Shown here: piece by piece, positions 1 to 5,994 of the stretch
How the letters are laid out: each line of letters begins with the position of its first letter
Numbering within the stretch: position 1 is the first letter of the stretch
DNA from: Planctomycetaceae bacterium UBA6172
GTDB taxonomy: Bacteria; Planctomycetota; Planctomycetia; Pirellulales; Pirellulaceae
NCBI GenBank assembly: GCA_002422955.1
Contig: DITY01000162.1
Location: 1-6,053, forward strand
DNA: 6,053 bases
Direction of reading: 5' to 3'
Translations under genes and position numbers: made by a program
The notes under the pieces: generated by a model
Database searches by the model: none
What the model was told of the DNA's origin: nothing
The model's input: the letters and a program-made list of their open reading frames with translations, nothing else

Positions 1-879
1 GCCGATGGTTCAAAAACGGAAATTCTGGCCAACGGTTTTCGCGCGGCCAACGGGGTCTGTCTGAATCCGGATGGCTCCTTTGTCGTGACCGATCAAGAAG
101 GTTTTTGGAATCCGAAGAACCGCATCAATTGGGTGACGCTCTCCGATTCTGGGAAGCCCAATTTCTATGGCAACATGTTGGGGTATCACGATGTCGACGA
201 CGAATCCGATTCCGCGATGGTCCAACCGTTGTGCTGGATCACCAACGCCTTTGACCGATCGCCCGCGGAACTGCTGTGGGTCGATACTCCGAAATGGGGG
301 CCGCTTCACGGGTCGCTGCTGAATCTTTCGTACGGTTACGGGAAAGTCTTTCTCGTCCCCCATGAAAAAGTCGATGGCGTGATGCAGGGGGGGATGATCG
401 AACTACCGATTCCATCGTTTCCCACCGGGGTGATGCGAGGACGATTTCATCCAGGTGATGGGCATCTTTATCTCTGCGGCATGTTCGCTTGGGCCGGCAA
501 TGCGACCCATCCTGGCGGCCTGTATCGCCTGCGAGCCACGGGAGAGCCCATGCAATTGCCCGTCGCACTCCGCGCTACGAAGTCGGGAATGAAGCTGACC
601 TTCACAGAGGCCCTCGATCCGGCGTCGGTTGACATCAAGAAACTGCAGGTCAAAACATGGTCGCTCAAGCGAACCGCCAGCTACGGGTCCAAGCACTACG
701 ACGAGAAGCCTTTGGAAGTTCGCGGCGCGAAGTTGTCGGCCGACTCGAAGACCCTGTCGTTGGACATTGCCGACCTACGACCGACGTGGTGCATGGAGAT
801 CCAATTCGCTCTCCGCTCGGCAACGGGCATGCCGGTCCAAGGGACCATTCACAATACCATTCACGCGTTAGCCGATTGA
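1..879 (+). CDS. Planctomycete sorbosone-dehydrogenase-like beta-propeller protein, 3' part
   Basis: The reading frame is open from the first base to a TGA at 877-879, giving 292 residues with no in-window start; the GTG at 85 lies inside a conserved stretch (FVVTDQEGFW) and is not the true start. Visible residues 10-175 read as the last propeller blades: ANGFRAANGVCLNPDG, DQEGFWNPKNRINWV, GFY/NMLGYH-like loop, PLCWI, WGPLHGSLLNLSYG, GVMRGRFHPGDGHLYLCG. Residues about 187-292 form a beta-sandwich-like tail (ATKSGMKLTFTEALDPASV, LSLDIADLRPTWCMEIQF, TIHNTIHAL). This pattern matches large secreted planctomycete proteins annotated as membrane-bound or L-sorbosone dehydrogenase/heme-binding proteins. 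No CXXCH heme motif lies in the visible part. Substrate and activity are unknown; the family name is inherited from distant quinoprotein dehydrogenases. It is convergent with the serpin gene. Confidence 0.85.
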   Translation, partial: ADGSKTEILANGFRAANGVCLNPDGSFVVTDQEGFWNPKNRINWVTLSDSGKPNFYGNMLGYHDVDDESDSAMVQPLCWITNAFDRSPAELLWVDTPKWGPLHGSLLNLSYGYGKVFLVPHEKVDGVMQGGMIELPIPSFPTGVMRGRFHPGDGHLYLCGMFAWAGNATHPGGLYRLRATGEPMQLPVALRATKSGMKLTFTEALDPASVDIKKLQVKTWSLKRTASYGSKHYDEKPLEVRGAKLSADSKTLSLDIADLRPTWCMEIQFALRSATGMPVQGTIHNTIHALAD

Positions 880-996
880 CATTGCGCCGGTAATTTCCCA
901 TTCAGCCCGAACCCACAGGTTGCCCTGGCCGCGTGGGGGTGATGGCTTGAGGCCGTGGGTTTCCTGTTAGGTTGATTTCGTCCCGGGTGCGGAGAG

Positions 997-1021
997 GACC
1001 GGCTTTCGGCAGCGGTCGTTT
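997..1021 (+). terminator. Possible terminator hairpin after the propeller gene
   Basis: GACC-g-GCT pairs with AGCGGTC: a seven-pair stem with one bulged G around the six-base loop TTCGGC, followed by GTTT. It lies about 118 bp beyond the stop of the plus-strand gene. The T-run is short, so this is only a weak candidate for intrinsic termination. Confidence 0.3.
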
Positions 1022-1040
1022 CGCCACTGGCGGGCCGGTA

Positions 1041-1058
1041 CCAAGCGTCAACGCTTGG
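1041..1058 (-). terminator. Perfect inverted repeat overlapping the serpin stop codon
   Basis: CCAAGCG, loop TCAA, CGCTTGG: a perfect 7-bp stem with a 4-base loop (8 bp with a 2-base centre). The serpin TGA (1048-1050) sits in the middle. It could end or stabilise the serpin transcript, but no T-tract follows on the minus strand, so it is not a textbook intrinsic terminator. Confidence 0.35.
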
Positions 1059-2289
1059 CTGACGGATCGTTAAAGCGGCCTACGAACAGCACCAGGCCGC
1101 TGCTCGCGTCGCGGATCAGGAACACAAACGGATGGTCGGCGCGGAACTCCAACTTGTTCACGACTGCAGATGTCGGTGCCATGATCACACCGGTCGCGGC
1201 CGCCGCTTCGGTCCCCTCTTCGTTGACGTCCACAAACCCCTTGTGAACGACCTCTTGAATGAACAACTTCCCCTTGTCGGTCATCGCTGAAAAATCTGCT
1301 CGCCCTTCATCGAACGCGTCAGGCATTCCGAGCGCGGTCAGCACCTGCTTTAATTTGAACTCCGCCGTCAGGCTGAACTTTGGCAAGTAAACGTCTAGCT
1401 TTTGGCGACGGAGCTTGCCAACCCATTTCACGAGCGCGGCCGCGTCAAGGCTACGCTCCAACCCACGCAGCCCATCGAGGCGGCGCGGCAACAGAATCGT
1501 CATGACCAGTTCGCCACCCTGGTAGGGCATCTCCAAACACTGCGCCGTCGGGTCCTCCGCATACTTGAAGGGCGCGTTCTGGAACATCGTGGGAATAAGC
1601 TTCTTTTCGCCCATAGCCGTTGTAAATGACAGCGTCTGGGTCGAGCTCACGACGAAGGGGCTACTCCAAAATCCGCGAAAATAAATCGCATTGGACAGCA
1701 CCAGCGACGTCTGGGGCGTCAGAACTCCGGGGCCGAGCAGATCACGGATCTTGTCGTTGGTATGCGCTTCGACCCAGCCGTTGATCCGCAGCCGAGCGGC
1801 TTCCGGATCGCCGCGAAAATCGACCCGTTGCAGGCTTGCCTGATAGCGTGATTGCAGCAAACCCAAAAAGTCCGCGCGAAACGGATGGTCCGTTTGTCCC
1901 CATAGGGCGCTGGCGACGGTCAATTCCAACTTGTCCCGGTTGCCGATGCGGTTGAGGTATTCGACGACAGTACCGGTCTGGAGGTGAACGTCGCGGCGCG
2001 GCAGTCGCAGCACCTTGGCCATCTGAGCTTCGGTGTTGCCAGATGCTCCCGCATAGGTCATGGCGAGCGCCGTCGAAACGCTGGCCGGCGACAGGAACAG
2101 GTTTTCCTCGGAATCGCTCGCCAGACGTCGATACAAATCGAACGCGAAGCCGTTCAGACTTTCGACCGCCGTTCGCGAGGGAACCGCGGGCGTGCGTATT
2201 TCCGCGTGCACGGTCGGTAAGCGAGGTAGCGCAATTAGGATTGCGGGCATCATCCACAGCGCCAGCAATCCGAAGAGAGATTTCATCAT
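1048..2289 (-). CDS. Secreted serpin (serine protease inhibitor, I4 family)
   Basis: The product has 413 residues: a signal peptide at about 1-29 (basic MMK, long hydrophobic stretch, cleavage likely after VHA) and a full-length serpin fold at about 40-409. Family landmarks are the shutter motif NLFLSPASVSTALAMTYAG (63-81), NAIYFRGFW (200-208), EMPYQGGELVMTILLP (253-268), the hinge EEGTEAAAAT (357-366), and ADHPFVFLIRD with GLVLFVGRF near the C terminus. Inhibitory serpins work by reactive-loop cleavage, loop insertion and trapping of the protease. Here the hinge has Gly at P15, Thr at P14 and four Ala at P12-P9, as expected for an inhibitor. Counting 17 residues from E357 puts the scissile bond at Thr373-Ser374 (APT|SA), which suggests an elastase- or subtilisin-like target (inference). 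It lies 132 bp downstream of DUF1559-type gene A on the same strand. ATG at 2289 and 2286 are both possible starts. Confidence 0.96.
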   Translation of the reverse strand: MMKSLFGLLALWMMPAILIALPRLPTVHAEIRTPAVPSRTAVESLNGFAFDLYRRLASDSEENLFLSPASVSTALAMTYAGASGNTEAQMAKVLRLPRRDVHLQTGTVVEYLNRIGNRDKLELTVASALWGQTDHPFRADFLGLLQSRYQASLQRVDFRGDPEAARLRINGWVEAHTNDKIRDLLGPGVLTPQTSLVLSNAIYFRGFWSSPFVVSSTQTLSFTTAMGEKKLIPTMFQNAPFKYAEDPTAQCLEMPYQGGELVMTILLPRRLDGLRGLERSLDAAALVKWVGKLRRQKLDVYLPKFSLTAEFKLKQVLTALGMPDAFDEGRADFSAMTDKGKLFIQEVVHKGFVDVNEEGTEAAAATGVIMAPTSAVVNKLEFRADHPFVFLIRDASSGLVLFVGRFNDPSAKR

Positions 2290-2294
2290 TCCAT

Positions 2295-2300
2295 TCCTTT
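2295..2300 (-). promoter_or_regulatory. Serpin ribosome binding site
   Basis: AAAGGA on the minus strand lies five bases before the ATG at 2289 and eight before the second in-frame ATG at 2286. The spacing suits either start; the choice changes the signal peptide by one Met only. Confidence 0.6.
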
Positions 2301-2379
2301 CGACAATCGATTCCCAACTTACAAGGACCGCCCCGTGCCATCGGCCTGGTATGGCGAAGGCACAAGGCGACCACGCTAG

Positions 2380-2394
2380 CGCTGAATGACAGCG
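2380..2394 (-). terminator. Weak hairpin between DUF1559-type gene A and the serpin
   Basis: CGCTG-AATGA-CAGCG forms a 5-bp stem with a 5-base loop, 28 bp past the stop of gene A. There is no T-tract. It may be chance. The rest of the 132-bp spacer (2290-2421) shows the serpin ribosome site and no convincing -35/-10 pair. Confidence 0.2.
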
Positions 2395-2421
2395 TCTCGC
2401 CCGAATCCTACCCGATCCGGC

Positions 2422-4047
2422 TCAGGGAGCATTGACGACCTCACCACCCGCGCGCGTCAATAACGCCCAAAACAACTGCGGATCGATTTGGCTCGCGATG
2501 AATCGCACGGATCCGTCGGCTAACCCGACATGGAAACCGCCCGCTCGATGCTTCGCCATCGCGGCCAGGGGATTCGTCGGATCGATCTTCGCATCGGCGG
2601 GCTTCGTCCACGGTACGGCCACCTCGGCACTCGCCTCGAACGCCGCGATCGTATTTGCCAAGCCGTCTCTGACCAGGTGGAAACGGACCGCCTCGGAGGG
2701 ATCGAACAGCAAGCCGTCACCGGTCGGTACTTGATAAATCGTCATGCCGGGTGGCAGCGGGAGGCTCGGATCGGCATAGACGGTGGGCATCCGATCGAGC
2801 AGCCTGATGTTGTGTTCGCTATCCCAGGGCTCATCCAAGTGGAATTCGTTATAGAGTTCCACTTGATCGATGAACGGCAGAATCGTGACCCGCCAACTGA
2901 GCAGCGGTTGTCCGGCCTCGTCCCTTTGAATCGCAGCGGGAAAGTTGCGGTACGTAGCTTCATAATTGTGGAAGGCCAACAGGATCTGTTTCAGGTTATT
3001 CGACGAAGACATCCGCCGTGCGGCTTCGCGCGCCGATTGCACCGCCGGCAACAGGAGCCCCACCAACACGCCGCTGCTGGCATAAGTGCCGCCGACGCTG
3101 TCGAGCCGAACCACCAGTTCTTGCCCCGACTGCTTGGGGGTCAACATCTCGCTGATTTCATTCCCCAACCGTTGCATGTAATTGCGAGTCGCGTCGGGCA
3201 CCGCCCCTTCGCCTGCGACCCCCTGCAACGCCTGACTCATCGCCATGTCTTTTCCGAATTGCATGCCATCGACCAAGATTCGCGATAACTGAGAGGCATC
3301 GCCCTCGTTGTTGGCGACCAAGGTCAACCTTGAAAAGCCGCTCGCGGACATGTTCGCCTCGATCAGGACGGCCTCGGTCAAGTTCGGGATCTCGGTCAGG
3401 TTGCCCAAGGGCGGTGGCAGGTTCTCCGCCATCCCCGCGGTAGCGTTTTGGATTTCACCGCGGACCGGCGCCATCACCATCGCGGCAATGATCGGCGTCT
3501 CGCGCTGCCGCGATGCCATGAATTGCGCGAGCGGTCCCGACTTGCCATCGGAGGCGAGCATCGCCCCCAAAAAATCGCCGGTGAAGACGACGTACGTGCG
3601 GGGGTCGACCCGGTGCAAATAAGCCCCCGGATAGTCGGCCAAGGGAATGGCCATGTGGCCGGCGACCTGCTCCGCCGGGCCCGCAAACCGTTCCCGGTTC
3701 AGCCTTCGGGCATCCAAGTCTTGCTTCAGACGCAGCACGACGCCGAACTGGCCCGGCCTACCGACGACCCCGGTCAAGGATTCGATGCTGCTCAAGTCGA
3801 CCCCGATATTTTCGATCATCCAGGCGTCCGCAATCTCGGTCGGCATCATCTTCATTTCGGGGGCCGAGAGGATCTCTTGCGGAAAGATCATCACGCTGGC
3901 CAAGGCGTTGGCCGGGATCATCTGCGTCGAGATCGACGACACGGCTGGCGCGGCCGCTGGAGCTTGCGCCGCGGCGCTGCCGAGCTGGCTGAGAGCCGCG
4001 AGCGCGACCGCCCCGTAAACGAGAAAAGAATTCAATCGCCAGTTCAT
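2422..4047 (-). CDS. Exported DUF1559/H-X9-DG-type protein, copy A
   Basis: The product has 541 residues and unknown function. Parts: signal peptide about 1-28 (MNWRLNS, hydrophobic core, ending SAAAQA); an unrecognised N-terminal domain at about 36-320, starting TQMIPANALASVMIFPQE; then, at 322-345, a segment ending LLLPAVQSAREAARR, which in ordinary DUF1559 (SBP_bac_10) proteins is the end of the prepilin helix; then SSSNNLKQILLAFHNY (347-362), SWRVTILPFIDQ, HLDEPWDSEHN, and the terminal module H500...ADG(510-512)SVRFI with ALLTRAGGEVV. There is no prepilin GFTLVE leader. The protein has no cysteine; Ser replaces the usual Cys before NNLKQ. The His-to-DG spacing is 10, not 9. The start at 4047 matches copy B and has a Shine-Dalgarno; the frame runs open to 4149, but that extension is translated from duplicated noncoding and relic DNA. 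It is about 80% identical to copy B. Confidence 0.93.
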   Translation of the reverse strand: MNWRLNSFLVYGAVALAALSQLGSAAAQAPAAAPAVSSISTQMIPANALASVMIFPQEILSAPEMKMMPTEIADAWMIENIGVDLSSIESLTGVVGRPGQFGVVLRLKQDLDARRLNRERFAGPAEQVAGHMAIPLADYPGAYLHRVDPRTYVVFTGDFLGAMLASDGKSGPLAQFMASRQRETPIIAAMVMAPVRGEIQNATAGMAENLPPPLGNLTEIPNLTEAVLIEANMSASGFSRLTLVANNEGDASQLSRILVDGMQFGKDMAMSQALQGVAGEGAVPDATRNYMQRLGNEISEMLTPKQSGQELVVRLDSVGGTYASSGVLVGLLLPAVQSAREAARRMSSSNNLKQILLAFHNYEATYRNFPAAIQRDEAGQPLLSWRVTILPFIDQVELYNEFHLDEPWDSEHNIRLLDRMPTVYADPSLPLPPGMTIYQVPTGDGLLFDPSEAVRFHLVRDGLANTIAAFEASAEVAVPWTKPADAKIDPTNPLAAMAKHRAGGFHVGLADGSVRFIASQIDPQLFWALLTRAGGEVVNAP

Positions 4048-4054
4048 CGATAAG

Positions 4055-4059
4055 TCTCC
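4055..4059 (-). promoter_or_regulatory. Ribosome binding site fixing the start of copy A
   Basis: GGAGA on the minus strand lies seven bases upstream of the ATG at 4047. The same sequence and spacing occur before copy B (5903-5907), and this decides against the longer reading from 4149. Confidence 0.75.
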
Positions 4060-4102
4060 AGGTTTTGAAAAGTTAGCTCGCCGTTCCCAGGGGAGTGTCA
4101 TG

Positions 4103-4198
4103 TTAACCGGCGAGGACGCGCCGATCGACGATCGGTTTGGCGACCCCATCGATCCGATTATTGCTCAGTTCGACCGCGCCGACCTGATCGCCGATGCG
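4103..4198 (-). pseudogene. Orphan 3' relic of the upstream (beta-helix-like) gene
   Basis: Read on the minus strand, this encodes RIGDQVGAVELSNNR, then IDGVAKPIVDRRVLAG and TAA (4103-4105), 31 residues. It matches the C terminus of the gene at the right edge of the window (5952-6047) at 92 of 96 bases, with two silent changes (AAC to AAT, twice) and two replacements (E to D, F to V). Two codons upstream of the match the frame meets TGA (4202-4204), so nothing full-length is encoded. It is best explained as a piece carried along when the neighbouring DUF1559-type gene was duplicated. Confidence 0.85.
4121..4135. repeat. Perfect palindrome upstream of copy A
   Basis: CCGATCG-A-CGATCGG, 7-bp arms with a one-base centre, 74 bp from the start of copy A. 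The identical element lies before copy B (5970-5984). It falls in the coding part of the upstream gene (IVDR), so conservation alone does not show a regulatory role. Confidence 0.5.
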
Positions 4199-4202
4199 GC
4201 GT

Positions 4203-4226
4203 CAGCGGGCGGTTCCCCACCCGCTG
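4203..4226 (-). terminator. Possible hairpin downstream of copy B
   Basis: CAGCGGG, loop of ten bases, CCCGCTG: a perfect 7-bp GC-rich stem in the 53 bp that separate the two duplicated units, 26 bp beyond the stop of copy B. No T-tract on the minus strand. It could weaken read-through from copy B into copy A. Confidence 0.35.
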
Positions 4227-4251
4227 GGTCGCATCGCGGTGCCGGCCCAAC

Positions 4252-5895
4252 TCAGGGCATTTGAACGACTTCACTACCGGCTCGAGTCAATAGCGCCCAA
4301 AACTCCCGCGGATCGATCTGACTCGAAATGAAGTGCACCGATCCGTCGGCTAACCCGACATGGAAACCGCCCGCCCGATGCTCGGCCATCGCGGCCAGCG
4401 GATTCGTCGGATCGATCTTCGCATCGGCAGGCTTCGTCCAGGGAACGGCCATCTCGGCATTCGCCTCGAACGCCGCGATCGTAAAGCTCAAGCCGTCGGT
4501 GACCTCCGCGAAACGGACCGTCTTGGAGGGCTCGAACAGCAAGCCGTCACCGGTCGGTACTTGATAAATCGTCATGCCGGGGGGCAGCGGAAGGCTCGGA
4601 TCGGCATAGATGCTGGGCATCCGATCGAGCAGCCTGATGTTGTGCTCGCTGTCCCAAGGCTCATCCAAGTGGAACTGGTCGTAGAGTTCCGCTTGTTCGA
4701 TGAACGGCAGGATCGCGACCCGCCAACTGAGCAGCGGTTGCCCTTGTGGGTCCCGCTGAATTGCCGCGGGCAAGTTGCGGTACGCGGAGTGATAGTTGTG
4801 AAAAGCCAACAGGATCTGCTTCAGGTTATTACTCGACGACATTCGCCGAGCGGCTTCGCGCGACGCTTGCACCGCCGGCAACAGGAGCCCCACCAGCACG
4901 CCGCTACTGGCGTAAGTGCCGGCGATGCTGTCGAGCTGAATCGCCAGTTCTTGCCCCGACTGCTGGGGGGTCAACATCGTCGTGATCTCATTCCCCAACC
5001 GCTGCAAATAGTTGCGAGTCGCGTCCGGTACCGCCCCTTCACCTTCGACTCCCTGCAACGCCTGATTCATCGCGACGTCTTTACCGAATTGCAGCCCATC
5101 GTCCAAGATCCTCGACAACTGGCCGGCAGCGGCATCGTCATTGGCGACCAAGGTCAGCCGCGAAAAGCCGCTTGAGGAGCTGCTCGCCTCGATCAGGACC
5201 GCCTCGGTCAAGTTCGGGATCTCGGTTAATTGCGTCAAGGGCATCGGCAGATTCTGGTTCTGCGTGATCATCGCCGCAGCGCCTTGGATTTGACCGCGCA
5301 CCGGTTCCATCATCATCGCGGCGACGATCGGCGTCTGGCGCTTACGGGACGCGACGAATTGTGCCAGCGGCCCAACCTTGCCGTTCGTCGTCAGCATCGC
5401 CCCCATGAAATTGCTGGTGGCGACGACGTAGGTGCGGGGATCGACGCGATGCAAATAGGCCCCCGGCACGTCGGCTAAGGGAATCGCCATGTGGCCGCTC
5501 ACCTGCTCCGCCGGGCCGGCAAACCGTTCTCGCTTCAACCGTCTGGCGTCGAGATCTTGGTTGAGTTGAATCCAGACGCCGAACTCGGGCATCATCGGGC
5601 CCGGCGTGCCAACAACCGCCGTTAAGGATTCGATGCCGCTCAACTCGACGCCGATGTTCTCGACCATCCAGGCGTCCGCGATCTCGATCGGCATCATTTT
5701 CATCTCGGGGGCCGAAATGATCTCTTGCGGAAAGATTATCACGGTGGCCAAGGCGTTGGCCGGGATCATCTGCGTCGCGATCGCCGACGCTGGCGGCGCT
5801 GCAGCTGGAGCTTGCGCCGAGGCGCGGCCGAGATGGGTAAGTGCCGCGATCGCGACCGCCCCGTAAACCAGATAAGAATTTAGACGCCAGTTCAT
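4252..5895 (-). CDS. Exported DUF1559/H-X9-DG-type protein, copy B
   Basis: The product has 547 residues, the paralogue of copy A, with the same order of parts: signal peptide about 1-28 (RASAQA end), unknown domain about 36-326, pilin-helix remnant at 328-351 ending LLLPAVQASREAARR, SSSNNLKQILLAFHNY (353-368), and terminal H506...ADG(516-518)SVHFI with ALLTRAGSEVV. It differs from A mainly by a four-residue insertion near 100-104 (PMMPEFG against QFG), a two-residue longer, Gln/Asn-rich patch near 204-222, and scattered substitutions; no frame damage is seen, so both copies look functional. It has no cysteine and no prepilin leader. It starts 56 bp after the stop of the upstream gene on the same strand, the tightest linkage in the window, so co-transcription with that gene is plausible. 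The biochemical role is unknown; the signal peptide predicts a periplasmic or secreted protein. Confidence 0.94.
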   Translation of the reverse strand: MNWRLNSYLVYGAVAIAALTHLGRASAQAPAAAPPASAIATQMIPANALATVIIFPQEIISAPEMKMMPIEIADAWMVENIGVELSGIESLTAVVGTPGPMMPEFGVWIQLNQDLDARRLKRERFAGPAEQVSGHMAIPLADVPGAYLHRVDPRTYVVATSNFMGAMLTTNGKVGPLAQFVASRKRQTPIVAAMMMEPVRGQIQGAAAMITQNQNLPMPLTQLTEIPNLTEAVLIEASSSSSGFSRLTLVANDDAAAGQLSRILDDGLQFGKDVAMNQALQGVEGEGAVPDATRNYLQRLGNEITTMLTPQQSGQELAIQLDSIAGTYASSGVLVGLLLPAVQASREAARRMSSSNNLKQILLAFHNYHSAYRNLPAAIQRDPQGQPLLSWRVAILPFIEQAELYDQFHLDEPWDSEHNIRLLDRMPSIYADPSLPLPPGMTIYQVPTGDGLLFEPSKTVRFAEVTDGLSFTIAAFEANAEMAVPWTKPADAKIDPTNPLAAMAEHRAGGFHVGLADGSVHFISSQIDPREFWALLTRAGSEVVQMP

Positions 5896-5902
5896 CGATA
5901 AG

Positions 5903-5907
5903 TCTCC
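5903..5907 (-). promoter_or_regulatory. Ribosome binding site of copy B
   Basis: GGAGA on the minus strand, seven bases before the ATG at 5895, within a leader (CTGGAGACTTATCG) identical to that of copy A. Confidence 0.75.
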
Positions 5908-5930
5908 AGGTATTGAAAAGTTAGCTTGCC

Positions 5931-5994
5931 GTTCGCCAAACGAGTGTCAGGTTAACCGGCGAGGACGCGCCGATCGACGATCGGTTTGGCGAAC
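5931..5994 (-). repeat. Long-range inverted repeat around the upstream stop codon
   Basis: GTTCGCCAAAC (5931-5941) and GTTTGGCGAAC (5984-5994) are perfect 11-bp inverted copies separated by 42 bp. Between them lie the upstream gene's TAA, a CGGCG/CGCCG hairpin (5957-5972) and the palindrome at 5970-5984, which overlaps it. The left arm is lost in the matching place of unit A. A folded RNA here could act in termination or coupling between the two genes; this is inference. Confidence 0.4.

Larger units (their letters stand above)
2422..4198. repeat. Tandem duplication unit A
   Basis: This holds DUF1559-type gene A, its 55-bp leader and the 96-bp relic of the upstream gene. It is homologous over its length to 4252-6047. 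Counted by eye, the leader is about 88% and the relic about 96% identical to the other unit; the proteins are about 80% identical. Similarity stops sharply after 4198. Confidence 0.9.

Noticed and set aside
85..879. Propeller gene starting at GTG 85.
   Set aside because: The frame is open and family-like upstream to base 1 (ANGFRAANGVCLNPDG), so the gene is cut by the window edge rather than starting at 85.
1742..2374. Minus-strand open frame of 210 codons overlapping the serpin gene.
   Set aside because: It is a shifted frame over the 5' half of a clearly conserved serpin, with Arg-rich low-quality composition and no recognisable domain.
2530..3288. Plus-strand open frame of 252 codons opposite copy A, with a similar 271-codon frame at 4360-5175 opposite copy B.
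   Set aside because: They resemble each other only because the minus-strand genes are paralogous. Composition is Arg/His/Gln-rich, typical of antisense shadows of GC-rich genes, and no ribosome site was seen.
4048..4149. N-terminal extension of copy A by 34 codons from an ATG at 4149.
   Set aside because: This stretch is duplicated leader plus relic of another gene, in a different frame from that gene. A one-base indel separates it from the same place in unit B, and no signal peptide precedes it. MNWRLNS with its Shine-Dalgarno at 4047 is the shared start.
5896..5951. Sigma-70-like promoter in the leader of copy B (TTGGCG, 17 bases, TCAATA).
   Set aside because: The -10 match is poor and TTGGCG is absent at the equivalent place of unit A; not supported enough to list.
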